Assembly: GCF_901212495.1 (NCBI RefSeq)
Contig: NZ_CAAKNY010000068.1
Coordinates: forward strand, 91,443-97,349
Direction: 5' to 3'
Source: Collinsella aerofaciens
GTDB taxonomy: Bacteria; Actinomycetota; Coriobacteriia; Coriobacteriales; Coriobacteriaceae
Length of the DNA: 5,907 bases
Positions 1 through 5,890 of this stretch are shown here, piece by piece. The notes under the pieces are model-generated. The model saw only the letters and a list, made by a program, of their open reading frames with translations, searched no databases and was not told the origin of the DNA. Numbering within the stretch: position 1 is the stretch's first letter; each line of letters opens with the position of its first letter. The translations under genes and the position numbers were made by a program.

Positions 1-2
1 CT

Positions 3-29
3 GTTACGCGGTTTGGTAAGCCGCGTAAC
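3..29 (-). terminator. Hairpin past the ileS stop, probable terminator cut by the window edge
   Basis: GTTACGCGGTTT (3-14) and AAGCCGCGTAAC (18-29) form a 12-bp stem with one wobble and a GGT loop, about a dozen bases beyond the ileS stop. The tract after the stem on the minus strand is outside the window, so a U run cannot be checked. A 12-bp tandem repeat (GCGTAACTA at 23-31 and 35-43) links the hairpin arm to the stop codon. Confidence 0.55.
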
Positions 30-40
30 TAAAGGCGTAA

Positions 41-2842
41 CTACAAAGCATCAGCGCAGCGCTTACAGATATGCGCGTGACCGTTGTACTCGCCGACGGT
101 GGTGCGGTAGTTCCAGCAACGGTCGCAGCACTCGCCCTCGGCAGCCTCGATGGCAACGGAGAGCTCCTCACCCTGGGTCAGCTCAACATCGGAGACGATG
201 TAGAACTCGGCCAGATCGACCGCCTTGTCGCCGGTCAGCAGCGCGTACATCTCGGCGGGAACGACCGCCTTGACGCGGACCTGCTGGCTCTTAGTGAAGG
301 TGCCGGCGGAGCGGGCATCCTCAAGGGCCTTGGTCACGGCGCTACGGAGCTCGAGTGATGCCTCGAGCACGCCCTCGAACTCATTGGCCTCGTCGACCGT
401 GATAGGCGACTTGTACCAATCGAGCAGCGCGGCGTACTTCTGGTGATCGACGCAGCCGGCAGGCGCATAGGCCATGGCCTCGTCGACCGTGTAGGACAGG
501 ATCGGCTGCAGGTCGCGCATGAGCATCGAGAAGAGCTCGGCCAGCACGGTTTGGGCGCTGCGGCGCTCGAGCGAGCCGGGCTTGTCGCAGTACAGACGGT
601 CCTTCAGGGCGTCGAGGTACACGTTGGAGAGCTCGGTAACCACGAAGTCGTAGAGCGCACGGTAGGCGCGCGGGAACTCGTAGCTGGCGTAGGCATCGTC
701 GACCTCGGCCTGGACCTGGGTCAGGCGGGCAACCATGAGCTTGTCGAGCGGCAGCAGGTCGGCAAAGGCGACGCCGTCGGTCTCGGGCTCAAACTGACCC
801 TCGAGCTCGGAGAGCAGAAAGCGCAGCGTGTTGCGGAAACGACGGTAGGCATCGGACGTACGAGCGAGAATCTCGTGGTCGATGGAGACGTCGGAGCTGG
901 TGTCGACGGAGGCAACCCACAGACGGATGATGTCGGCGCCCATCTCGTCGCAGACCTTGTTGGGGTCGATAACGTTGCCGAGCGACTTGGACATCTTACG
1001 GCCCTGGCCGTCGAGGGTGAAGCCCTGCGAGACGACCGCCTTGTACGGAGCGTGGCCGTTGGCGCCCACCGAGGTGAGCAGCGAGCTCTGGAACCAACCG
1101 CGGTGCTGGTCGGAGCCCTCAAGGTACACATCCGCCGGATACTCCAGCTCGGGACGGTACTCGCAGACGGCCTTCCAGGAGACGCCGGAATCCCACCACA
1201 CGTCGAGGATGTCCTTATCGGCCTTGAGGTGATGGCCGCCGCACTTGGGGCAGACGCAGGCCTCGCCCAGGTAGCTCTCGGGAGCGTCGGTAAACCAGGC
1301 GTCGGAGCCCTTCTCGTGGAAGAGCTTGATGACGGCGTCGAGTGTGGCGTCGTTCATGACCTTCTCGCCGCAGTCGGCGCAGGTGTAGCTGGGGATCGGC
1401 ACACCCCAGTTACGCTGGCGGCTGATGCACCAGTCGGGACGCTGCTCGACCATGGCACCGATGCGGTTGGCCGCGTGGGCCGGATACCACGTGACGTTCT
1501 CGCGGACCTCCTTGCCGGCCTGCTCGCGCAGACCAGTCTTGTCCATCGAGACAAACCACTGGTCGGTAGCACGGAAAAGCACCGGGTGCTTGCAGCGCCA
1601 GCAGTGCGGATAGCTGTGCGTGATCTTCTTCTCGAGGACCAGGGTGCCGTGCTCGCGCAGGAACTCGATGACGTGCGGGTTGGCCTCATCGGTGTCCATG
1701 CCGCTGAAGGGGCCGCCGGTGCCAAACCCCTTGCCGGTGTAGAACTTGCCGTCGTCATCGACTGGCATGCAGATGTCGGTGATGCCCTCCTTGAGGCAGG
1801 CGAAATAGTCATCGACGCCGTGGCCGGGCGAGTTGTGGACGATGCCGGTACCGTCATCGACACCGACATAATCGGCCAGCAGCGCCACGCCCTCGACACC
1901 GTCAAAGATCGGCTGCTTATAGTGGATGTGGTGGAAGGTCTCGGCGGGAACCACGTAGGGCTTGCCGTCGACCATCACCGGGGTGTACTCCCAGCCAAAC
2001 TCCTCGCAACACTTGGAAGCCAGGTCCTCGAGCATGACCTCGGCGCGGCCGTCGTGCTCAACGGCAACGTAAGCGGCGCCGGGCTTGAGGGAAACGGCCT
2101 GGTCGGAAGGAATGGTCCACGGGGTGGTCGTCCAGATGATGAAGTCGACCGGGCCGTCGAAGTCCTCGAGGCCGGCGGGCTTGGAGGTCATCTCAAAGCG
2201 CACGAAGATGGACGGGCTCGTCTCGTCGGAGTACTCGATCTCGGCCTCGGCCAGCGCGGTGTGGCAGTGCTTGCACCAGTGAACCGGCTTGTGGCCGCGA
2301 TAGATCATGCCCTTATCGAACATGGCCTTAAAGACCTCGATATCGGCGGCGTCATGCTGGTGATAGAGCGTCAGATACGGGTTGTCCCAATCACCGAGCA
2401 CGCCCAGGCGACGGAAACCGGCCTTCTGGAGCTCGATGTTCTCGACAGCGAACTTATTGCAAAGCTCGCGGATCTTGGCCGTGGAGGTCTGGTTGAACTT
2501 CTCGGTGCCGAGCTTCTCCTCGACCTTGTGCTCAATCGGCTGACCGTGGCAGTCCCAACCGGGGACAAAGGGAACCTCATAGCCCTGCATCATCCAGTAA
2601 CGGTTGATCATGTCCTTGGAGATCTTGTTCATGGCGTGGCCGATGTGGATCGGGCCGTTGGCGTACGGAGGGCCGTCATGCAGCACGAACTTCTTGTGAC
2701 CCTCGTTCTTCTTTAGAACTTGCTCGTAGACCTTGTTGTCCTGCCAGTCCTTGAGTCGCTTGGGCTCGGACTTGGAAAGACCGGCACGCATGGGAAATCC
2801 GGTTTTGGGCAGATTCATCGTCTGCTTATACTCGTTTGCCAC
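41..2842 (-). CDS. ileS: Isoleucyl-tRNA synthetase (IleRS), complete
   Basis: Cytoplasmic class I aminoacyl-tRNA synthetase that charges tRNA-Ile with isoleucine using ATP and hydrolyses mis-charged Val-tRNA-Ile. The predicted protein is 933 residues, the usual length for bacterial-type IleRS. Seen in order: catalytic signature HIGH at residues 66-69; WCKHC at 189-193; the CP1 editing domain with TTTPWTIP at 238-245 and GTGIVHNSPGHGVDDY at 331-346, where D345 aligns with the editing aspartate (E. coli D342); CxxC pairs at 488/491 and 531/534; the second signature KMSKS at 616-620; the anticodon-binding helical region; and a C-terminal zinc site from C906/C909 and C926/C929. The GTG at 2842 is chosen because a GAAAGGGG Shine-Dalgarno lies just upstream and the protein then starts VANEYKQTMNLPKTGF, as expected for IleRS. 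The same frame stays open to an ATG at 2947, but that extension runs through the leader terminator. The TAG stop is at 41-43. Expression is probably controlled by the upstream T-box. Confidence 0.98.
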   Translation of the reverse strand: MANEYKQTMNLPKTGFPMRAGLSKSEPKRLKDWQDNKVYEQVLKKNEGHKKFVLHDGPPYANGPIHIGHAMNKISKDMINRYWMMQGYEVPFVPGWDCHGQPIEHKVEEKLGTEKFNQTSTAKIRELCNKFAVENIELQKAGFRRLGVLGDWDNPYLTLYHQHDAADIEVFKAMFDKGMIYRGHKPVHWCKHCHTALAEAEIEYSDETSPSIFVRFEMTSKPAGLEDFDGPVDFIIWTTTPWTIPSDQAVSLKPGAAYVAVEHDGRAEVMLEDLASKCCEEFGWEYTPVMVDGKPYVVPAETFHHIHYKQPIFDGVEGVALLADYVGVDDGTGIVHNSPGHGVDDYFACLKEGITDICMPVDDDGKFYTGKGFGTGGPFSGMDTDEANPHVIEFLREHGTLVLEKKITHSYPHCWRCKHPVLFRATDQWFVSMDKTGLREQAGKEVRENVTWYPAHAANRIGAMVEQRPDWCISRQRNWGVPIPSYTCADCGEKVMNDATLDAVIKLFHEKGSDAWFTDAPESYLGEACVCPKCGGHHLKADKDILDVWWDSGVSWKAVCEYRPELEYPADVYLEGSDQHRGWFQSSLLTSVGANGHAPYKAVVSQGFTLDGQGRKMSKSLGNVIDPNKVCDEMGADIIRLWVASVDTSSDVSIDHEILARTSDAYRRFRNTLRFLLSELEGQFEPETDGVAFADLLPLDKLMVARLTQVQAEVDDAYASYEFPRAYRALYDFVVTELSNVYLDALKDRLYCDKPGSLERRSAQTVLAELFSMLMRDLQPILSYTVDEAMAYAPAGCVDHQKYAALLDWYKSPITVDEANEFEGVLEASLELRSAVTKALEDARSAGTFTKSQQVRVKAVVPAEMYALLTGDKAVDLAEFYIVSDVELTQGEELSVAIEAAEGECCDRCWNYRTTVGEYNGHAHICKRCADAL

Positions 2843-2846
2843 GGTA

Positions 2847-2854
2847 CCCCTTTC
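2847..2854 (-). promoter_or_regulatory. Shine-Dalgarno site deciding the ileS GTG start
   Basis: On the minus strand GAAAGGGG is followed by TACC and then GTG at 2842-2840. The site lies downstream of the leader terminator, so it is transcribed only on read-through. It favours GTG over the internal ATG at 2818, which has no comparable upstream purine run and would remove nine residues. Confidence 0.75.
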
Positions 2855-2885
2855 ATGTCGTGGGCGCGCACGCCCGTTGGGCACC

Positions 2886-2923
2886 AAAAAGGCGCCCGTC
2901 CCTGCAAGCTGGGACGAAGCGCC
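2886..2923 (-). terminator. Conditional terminator of the ileS T-box
   Basis: On the minus strand GGCGC-UUC-GUCCC pairs with GGGAC-GG-GCGCC around the loop AGCUUGCA, followed directly by five U. CUUCGUCCC is shared with the 3' side of the antiterminator. This is the expected off-state structure, formed when tRNA-Ile is charged and cannot stabilise the antiterminator. Confidence 0.9.
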
Positions 2924-3192
2924 ACAAAACGGGCTGTACGCCCGCAAAAGCTCTTCGCTTAACCACCCAGCTTAGATGCCCTCGCCCGCGTCGCCGCGCG
3001 CTCGCATCCGTTACTCGGCTGATCTGTATCGACGACCATCTCGGCGATGTCTACTAAGACGAACCTGCGCGGCACGTCCGTTGGGACCGCAGCTCCGGGG
3101 TGATTTTCATCGGTCGCATGCACGGGTTCTCAGCGCTCCCCGTTCTCTGTAGCATGCGGACGGCCGACTACTCGTCCCCATCAACGCTTATG
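2886..3192 (-). promoter_or_regulatory. T-box riboswitch (tRNA-Ile responsive), ileS leader
   Basis: Untranslated leader expected to sense the charging state of tRNA-Ile. Stem I spans 3179-3097, closed by GGGG (3179-3176) with CCCC (3100-3097). It carries the 5' GAGUAG element, a self-complementary GCAUGC helix, an AGAGA distal bulge and a GCUGAGAA apical loop. The specifier AUC (3104-3102) sits on the 3' side in GAAAAUCACC and reads Ile. Stem II-like hairpins follow, including CUGCG/CGCAG and GUCU-UAGU-AGAC. The antiterminator pairs AAGCUGGG (2973-2966) with CCCAGCUU (2913-2906) and GCGAAG (2958-2953) with CUUCGU (2919-2914). It leaves the canonical 7-nt bulge UGGUUAA (2965-2959), whose UGGU complements an ACCA acceptor end. 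Its 3' half overlaps the 5' half of the terminator, so the two folds exclude each other. The 5' end is estimated from the promoter. Family, amino acid and transcriptional mechanism are read directly from sequence; ligand response is inferred. Confidence 0.93.
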
Positions 3193-3198
3193 GCGTGT

Positions 3199-3207
3199 AT
3201 CCTAGCA
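3199..3207 (-). promoter_or_regulatory. Promoter of ileS (extended -10)
   Basis: The minus strand reads TGCTAGGAT: a -10 hexamer TAGGAT (3204-3199) preceded by TGC, an extended -10 motif. No good -35 is seen at 17 bp, where the sequence is TTTTTC; a TTGAGG lies too far away at 24 bp. Transcription would start near 3192, shortly before T-box stem I, which is the main support for this placement. Confidence 0.65.
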
Positions 3208-3237
3208 CGTTCCGCGCCGGCGAAAAACCCTCAACAC

Positions 3238-3246
3238 TGGTTTAAT
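3238..3246 (+). promoter_or_regulatory. Possible promoter of the dehydrogenase gene
   Basis: TGG followed by TTTAAT (3241-3246) resembles an extended -10 with five of six consensus bases, and would give a leader of roughly 75 nt before the start at 3329. No clear -35 is present at standard spacing. It would be divergent from the ileS promoter about 40 bp away, so the two may interfere. A weaker alternative pairs TGGACT with TACCTG nearer the gene. Confidence 0.4.
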
Positions 3247-3328
3247 ACGTTCGAAATTTCTTACGGCTGTGGACTTTCTCCTGGAGCAAAATACCTGTAA
3301 GCACTTTATCGAACGAAAGAAGGTTGCT

Positions 3329-4411
3329 ATGCGCACGATCGGAATGAGCGACTACACGGTTGGCGAAGACTGCTTTGATGAGCTGCCCGGCGCGTTGGCC
3401 GAGTACGGAGCAACCAAGGTCGTAATCATTGGTGGCAAACGAGCACTGGCCGCAGCACTTCCCGGTATCGAAGCTGCGCTGGCAGGTACCGACGTCGAGA
3501 TTTTGGAGAAGCGCGTCTATGGCACCAACAGCACGCGTGCCAATATCGTCAAGGTCGTGAACTCCCCTGCCTGCCAGGAAGCCGACGTGCTCATCGCATG
3601 CGGCGGCGGCAAGGCGCTCGACACCGTGAAGACCGCTGCCATCGAGCTCAAGAAGATCGTCTTCACCGTCCCGACGATCTGCTCCAACTGCTCGGCCGCG
3701 ACCGCCATTGCCGTCGTCTACAACGATGACGGCTCGCTCGAGGGCTATTCATACCCCAACCGACCGGCGCACATCTTCATCAACCCCAAGATCATCGCAG
3801 AGGCACCGGCAGAGTACTTCTGGGCCGGCGTGGGCGATGCTCTGTCCAAGCAGCCCGAGGTCGAGTACGCCACGAGCGCCGGTAGCCTGGAGCACACCGC
3901 CGGTCTTGGCCTGGCACTCGCGCACACCTGTTCCGAGCCGCTGTTTACCTACGGCGTGCAGGGTCTTGAGGACGTGCGCCAGGACCAGTCGACCGAAGCC
4001 GTCAAGCAGATCGCGCTCGACATCGTGGTCAACACGGGCTATGTCTCGAACCTGACCAACCAAAACGATTACTACTACAACTCGAGCGTGGCGCATGCGT
4101 TCTACAACGCCACATGCAGCATCCCGCGCGAGGGCTCCTACCTGCACGGCGAGGTCGTGAGCCTGGGCGTGCTGGTGCTGTTTGCCTATACGGGCGATAC
4201 CGAGAATCTTGAGCGCTACGCCGCCTTTAACAAGCAGATTGGGCTGCCTGTGACGCTTGAGCAGGTCGGGCTTTCCGAGGCCGATATCCCTGCCCTGTGC
4301 GAGTTCGCACATGCCACCAACGAGTGGAAGCAGGGCAATCCTGAGCCCTTCACCGACGAAAAGTTCGCCGCTGCTATCAAGTCCGCCGACGCTTACGGCC
4401 ACACGCTCTAG
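3329..4411 (+). CDS. Iron-containing alcohol dehydrogenase family protein (glycerol dehydrogenase-like)
   Basis: Predicted 360-residue cytoplasmic NAD(P)-dependent, metal-dependent oxidoreductase that interconverts an alcohol or polyol and its carbonyl form. The N-terminal nucleotide-binding half contains VVIIGGKRAL (31-40) and the dinucleotide loop CGGGKALDTVKTAA (91-104). The C-terminal helical half has GVGDALSK (167-174), SVAHAFYNA (253-261) and LHGEVVSLG (272-280). D170, H256 and H273 match the Asp-His-His metal site of GldA-type enzymes, so it should be active. The loop PTICSNCSAATAIAVVY (115-131) has SNC where classical glycerol dehydrogenases have STDAP, so the substrate may not be glycerol. 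The start at 3329 is preceded by AAAGAAGG at good spacing and gives the family-typical MRTIGMSDYTVGED; an upstream in-frame ATG at 3269 adds 20 unrelated residues. The gene stands alone, divergent from ileS and followed by a strong terminator. Family is secure; substrate is unknown. Confidence 0.9.
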   Translation: MRTIGMSDYTVGEDCFDELPGALAEYGATKVVIIGGKRALAAALPGIEAALAGTDVEILEKRVYGTNSTRANIVKVVNSPACQEADVLIACGGGKALDTVKTAAIELKKIVFTVPTICSNCSAATAIAVVYNDDGSLEGYSYPNRPAHIFINPKIIAEAPAEYFWAGVGDALSKQPEVEYATSAGSLEHTAGLGLALAHTCSEPLFTYGVQGLEDVRQDQSTEAVKQIALDIVVNTGYVSNLTNQNDYYYNSSVAHAFYNATCSIPREGSYLHGEVVSLGVLVLFAYTGDTENLERYAAFNKQIGLPVTLEQVGLSEADIPALCEFAHATNEWKQGNPEPFTDEKFAAAIKSADAYGHTL

Positions 4412-4420
4412 GACTGGCCC

Positions 4421-4456
4421 AAAACCACCACAAAGGGGACCTTTCTGGTGGTTTTT
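4421..4456 (+). terminator. Intrinsic terminator of the dehydrogenase gene
   Basis: AAAACCACCA (4421-4430) pairs with TGGTGGTTTT (4446-4455). An inner AAAGG/CCTTT helix closes around GGA, and the structure ends in a T run (4452-4456). It begins nine bases after the stop codon. The A run on the 5' arm means it could also end minus-strand transcripts. Confidence 0.9.
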
Positions 4457-4476
4457 AATTGCTCCAGCATTCAGTT

Positions 4477-4524
4477 CGTACTCGAACCCGATTCTTTACG
4501 AGAAAGGGTTCGGGTACGCTTTTT
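4477..4524 (+). terminator. Second terminator-like hairpin
   Basis: CGTACTCGAACCC (4477-4489) pairs with GGGTTCGGGTACG (4506-4518) over 13 bp with one T-G wobble. The inner loop adds TTCT/AGAA pairing. C and five T follow (4520-4524). It has the form of an intrinsic terminator, but no gene lies between it and the first hairpin, so its own transcript is unidentified. Confidence 0.7.
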
Positions 4525-4580
4525 GTTTATCGGAAATTCTGCGGAAGGACTACTCGGAACGGTAAACGGGAACGAACAGA

Positions 4581-4617
4581 GGCAGGGTATCATCGTGGTG
4601 ATGGTATCCTGCCTTTT
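4581..4617 (+). terminator. Third terminator-like hairpin
   Basis: GGCAGGGTATCATC (4581-4594) pairs with GATGGTATCCTGCC (4600-4613) over 14 bp with two G-T wobbles and a GTGGT loop. It is followed by TTTTGTTTTG. Together with the two hairpins before it, this makes three strong stems in under 200 bp. Confidence 0.75.
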
Positions 4618-4905
4618 GTTTTGCGGGATCAAGGTCGCTTTATGCGAACTTGATCGCCACTTATATGGCGCATGGATGGCAATTGCTTCGTACGTGCATA
4701 CCGGGAGCCTGTACACCTCTGGCAAGGCGTAACACACTAGACTTTGTTCCAAAGTCCGTGTGCTAGGGGGGGGCAGGCCCCTTAGAATTCCTGTGGAGTG
4801 TGTACGCACGTACGCAGGAAAACGGCAAAATTTCGCTATATCAGGGCGTTCTTTCATTGGAGAATATGGTATACACGGCTTAGTTCAACAAATAAGAATT
4901 TATAT
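4618..4905. other. Non-coding stretch with two inverted repeats and a G8 run
   Basis: I see no convincing gene here: the short open frames lack family features and good ribosome sites. It holds an imperfect inverted repeat at 4627-4655 (GATCAAGGTCGC / GCGAACTTGATC, one mismatch, TTTAT loop). A second hairpin lies at 4733-4762, with ACTTTG/CAAAGT around TTC and outer CACAC/GTGTG. A run of eight G is at 4766-4773 and a near repeat TACGCACGTACGCA follows near 4804. From about 4825 the sequence becomes AT-rich, like the gene that follows. That gene's promoter probably lies here, but I could not find a convincing -35/-10 pair. Confidence 0.6.
4627..4655. repeat. Imperfect 12-bp inverted repeat
   Basis: Arms GATCAAGGTCGC (4627-4638) and GCGAACTTGATC (4644-4655) have one G-A mismatch and enclose TTTAT. 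No T run follows on the plus strand, so it is not an obvious terminator. It could be a protein-binding site or an RNA stem. Confidence 0.6.
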
Positions 4906-4912
4906 AAAGGAG
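4906..4912 (+). promoter_or_regulatory. Shine-Dalgarno site of the S51 peptidase-like gene
   Basis: AAAGGAG lies seven bases before ATG at 4920 and only four before the overlapping TTG at 4917, which favours ATG. The surrounding AT-rich TATATAAAGGAGAATATTG resembles Firmicute translation starts. Confidence 0.8.
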
Positions 4913-4919
4913 AATATTG

Positions 4920-5522
4920 ATGAAACTGTTTTTATGTTCTCACTTTTCAAGTGTAGGAAGTCTGATAAAGGAAGAAATTGAACATAAAAAAGTCGCATTT
5001 ATTCCAACAGCTTCGCTGCGTGAAGGCTACACCGGTTATGTCGGCTCGGCTCGAAAATTATTCAAAAAGTTGGGAGCAATCGTAACTGAAATTGATATTT
5101 CAACGGAGGCTTATTCAACGATACAGTCTCTTTTTGAAGATGCGGATGTGATTTATTTTACCGGCGGAAATTCTTTTTTCCTTATAGACCAGCTCCGTAA
5201 AACGGGAACGGATGAGCTGTTGAAGAAAGAATTGGCAAAGGGAAAACTGATGATTGGTGAATCGGCAGGTGCGATTGTATGCGCTCCAAGCATCCAATAT
5301 ATCGAGCAAATGGATGAAAAGCCGGAGGACTACTCACAAGAAGATGATGCAGGGCTTAATTTGATTGATTTCTATGTTCTTCCACATTATCTTACAGCAC
5401 CATTTAAGAAAGTTACCGAGAAAATAATGACTGAGTTTTCGGATTTGGATCTAAGCCCAATTAACAACCGTCAGGGACTTGTAATTGATGGTGAAGGTTC
5501 AAAGGTAATTTGCAAAGACTAA
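4920..5522 (+). CDS. Peptidase S51 / dipeptidase E-like protein (type 1 glutamine amidotransferase-like fold)
   Basis: Predicted 200-residue cytoplasmic protein with no signal peptide or membrane segment. It matches the peptidase S51 family, whose best-known member, PepE, cleaves N-terminal Asp-X dipeptides. Seen: FIPTASLREGY (27-37), DADVIYFTGGNSFFL (74-88), the nucleophile elbow MIGESAGAIVCAP (111-123) with S115, and DFYVLPHYL (150-158) with H156. In PepE a Ser-Asp-His triad acts, with Asp 15 residues after Ser. That position is Q130 here, leaving E129 or D132 as the likely third member. Residues 185-197 (QGLVIDGEGSKVI) are a usual C-terminal part. At 200 residues it is shorter than E. coli-type PepE (about 229) but complete from ribosome site to TAA. 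It is clearly AT-richer than the genes to its left (two sampled lines about 38-43% G+C) and next to an IS scar, which suggests transfer. Aspartyl dipeptidase activity is not shown; regulatory or amidotransferase-like roles remain possible. Confidence 0.87.
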   Translation: MKLFLCSHFSSVGSLIKEEIEHKKVAFIPTASLREGYTGYVGSARKLFKKLGAIVTEIDISTEAYSTIQSLFEDADVIYFTGGNSFFLIDQLRKTGTDELLKKELAKGKLMIGESAGAIVCAPSIQYIEQMDEKPEDYSQEDDAGLNLIDFYVLPHYLTAPFKKVTEKIMTEFSDLDLSPINNRQGLVIDGEGSKVICKD

Positions 5523-5562
5523 TTTGAAAATTCCAGTTTGCTGTACTCGTTCCTAGCAGGGT

Positions 5563-5582
5563 TTGGGGCAGGCACGCCCCAA
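5563..5582. repeat. Hairpin after the S51 gene
   Basis: TTGGGGC (5563-5569) and GCCCCAA (5576-5582) form a perfect 7-bp stem around AGGCAC, about 40 bases past the stop codon. No T run follows on either strand, so a terminator role is doubtful. It marks the return to GC-rich sequence. Confidence 0.5.
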
Positions 5583-5611
5583 CAAGAAGCTGTCCCAAAG
5601 GGGCAAGAATG

Positions 5612-5890
5612 GGAACTGCGGACGATTTCTTGGACCGTTACGCGGCCCTTCCCAGCGCGGCGCGGAACTCGGCCGGCGTGCGGCCGCCGAGCGCATCGCT
5701 GCGCCTCTCCGTATTGTAGCGGCCGATCCAGCCGCCGAGCTCCTCGATGAAGCGGGCGGGGGCCCAGCCCGTCCAGTCCCTGCCGTGCCAGAACTCCCTC
5801 TTGAGCAGGCCGAAGAAGCCCTCCATCGCGGCGTTGTCCGGACTGCAGCCCTTGGCGGACTGGATTGGCTACACTGATGTGGACAGTTCC
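5612..5890 (-). mobile_element. Possible internally deleted IS3-family element
   Basis: The transposase remnant lies between GGAACTG (5612-5618) and its inverted copy CAGTTCC (5884-5890). This would make a 279-bp unit with the transposase tail at one end and, beyond a deletion junction near 5860, the other IS end. Only seven bases match exactly, plus scattered positions further in, and no target duplication is evident. The boundaries are therefore tentative; another true end could lie at TGTCCC near 5591. Confidence 0.35.
5638..5868 (-). pseudogene. IS3-family transposase (OrfB), C-terminal remnant
   Basis: On the minus strand the frame encodes the end of an IS3-type DDE integrase: SAKGCSPDNAAMEGFFG (first codon near 5859), then GRYNTERRSDALGGRTPAEF, ending at TAA (5640-5638). 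The glutamate in AMEGFF matches the last acidic residue of the DDE triad; YN..R....LGG.TP.EFR is the usual C-terminal signature. The first two catalytic aspartates and the whole N-terminal region are missing. A TAG at 5871-5869 closes the frame, and the family pattern ends just before SAKGC, placing the truncation near 5860. A 62-residue frame starts at the internal ATG at 5826 but is only part of the remnant. It cannot be active alone. The very GC-rich sequence contrasts with the AT-rich gene beside it. Confidence 0.85.

Noticed and set aside
443..2716. A 757-codon open frame on the plus strand opposite ileS
   Set aside because: It lies wholly antisense to a clear ileS gene. Its protein is a low-complexity mix of V, G, L, D and A with no family motif, as expected from GC-rich codon bias in the opposite frame.
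2843..2947. N-terminal extension of ileS to the ATG at 2947
   Set aside because: The extra 35 codons run through the T-box terminator and antiterminator and show no IleRS similarity; the GTG at 2842 has the ribosome site.
3269..3328. Upstream ATG start for the dehydrogenase
   Set aside because: The 20 added residues do not look like the family N-terminus, and AAAGAAGG sits correctly before the ATG at 3329.
3749..4402. A 217-codon open frame on the minus strand
   Set aside because: It is a shadow of the dehydrogenase gene in GC-rich sequence, with no recognisable domain or ribosome site.
4477..4518. tRNA-like look of CGAACCC / GGGTTCG
   Set aside because: There is no acceptor stem, anticodon arm or CCA end around it; it is one long hairpin followed by a T run.
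4471..4857. A 128-codon minus-strand open frame over the terminator cluster
   Set aside because: It crosses three plus-strand hairpins, has no domain features, and its composition looks random.
5563..5877. A 104-codon plus-strand open frame over the IS remnant
   Set aside because: It is antisense to the recognisable IS3 transposase tail; its Ala/Glu-rich product fits a shadow frame.
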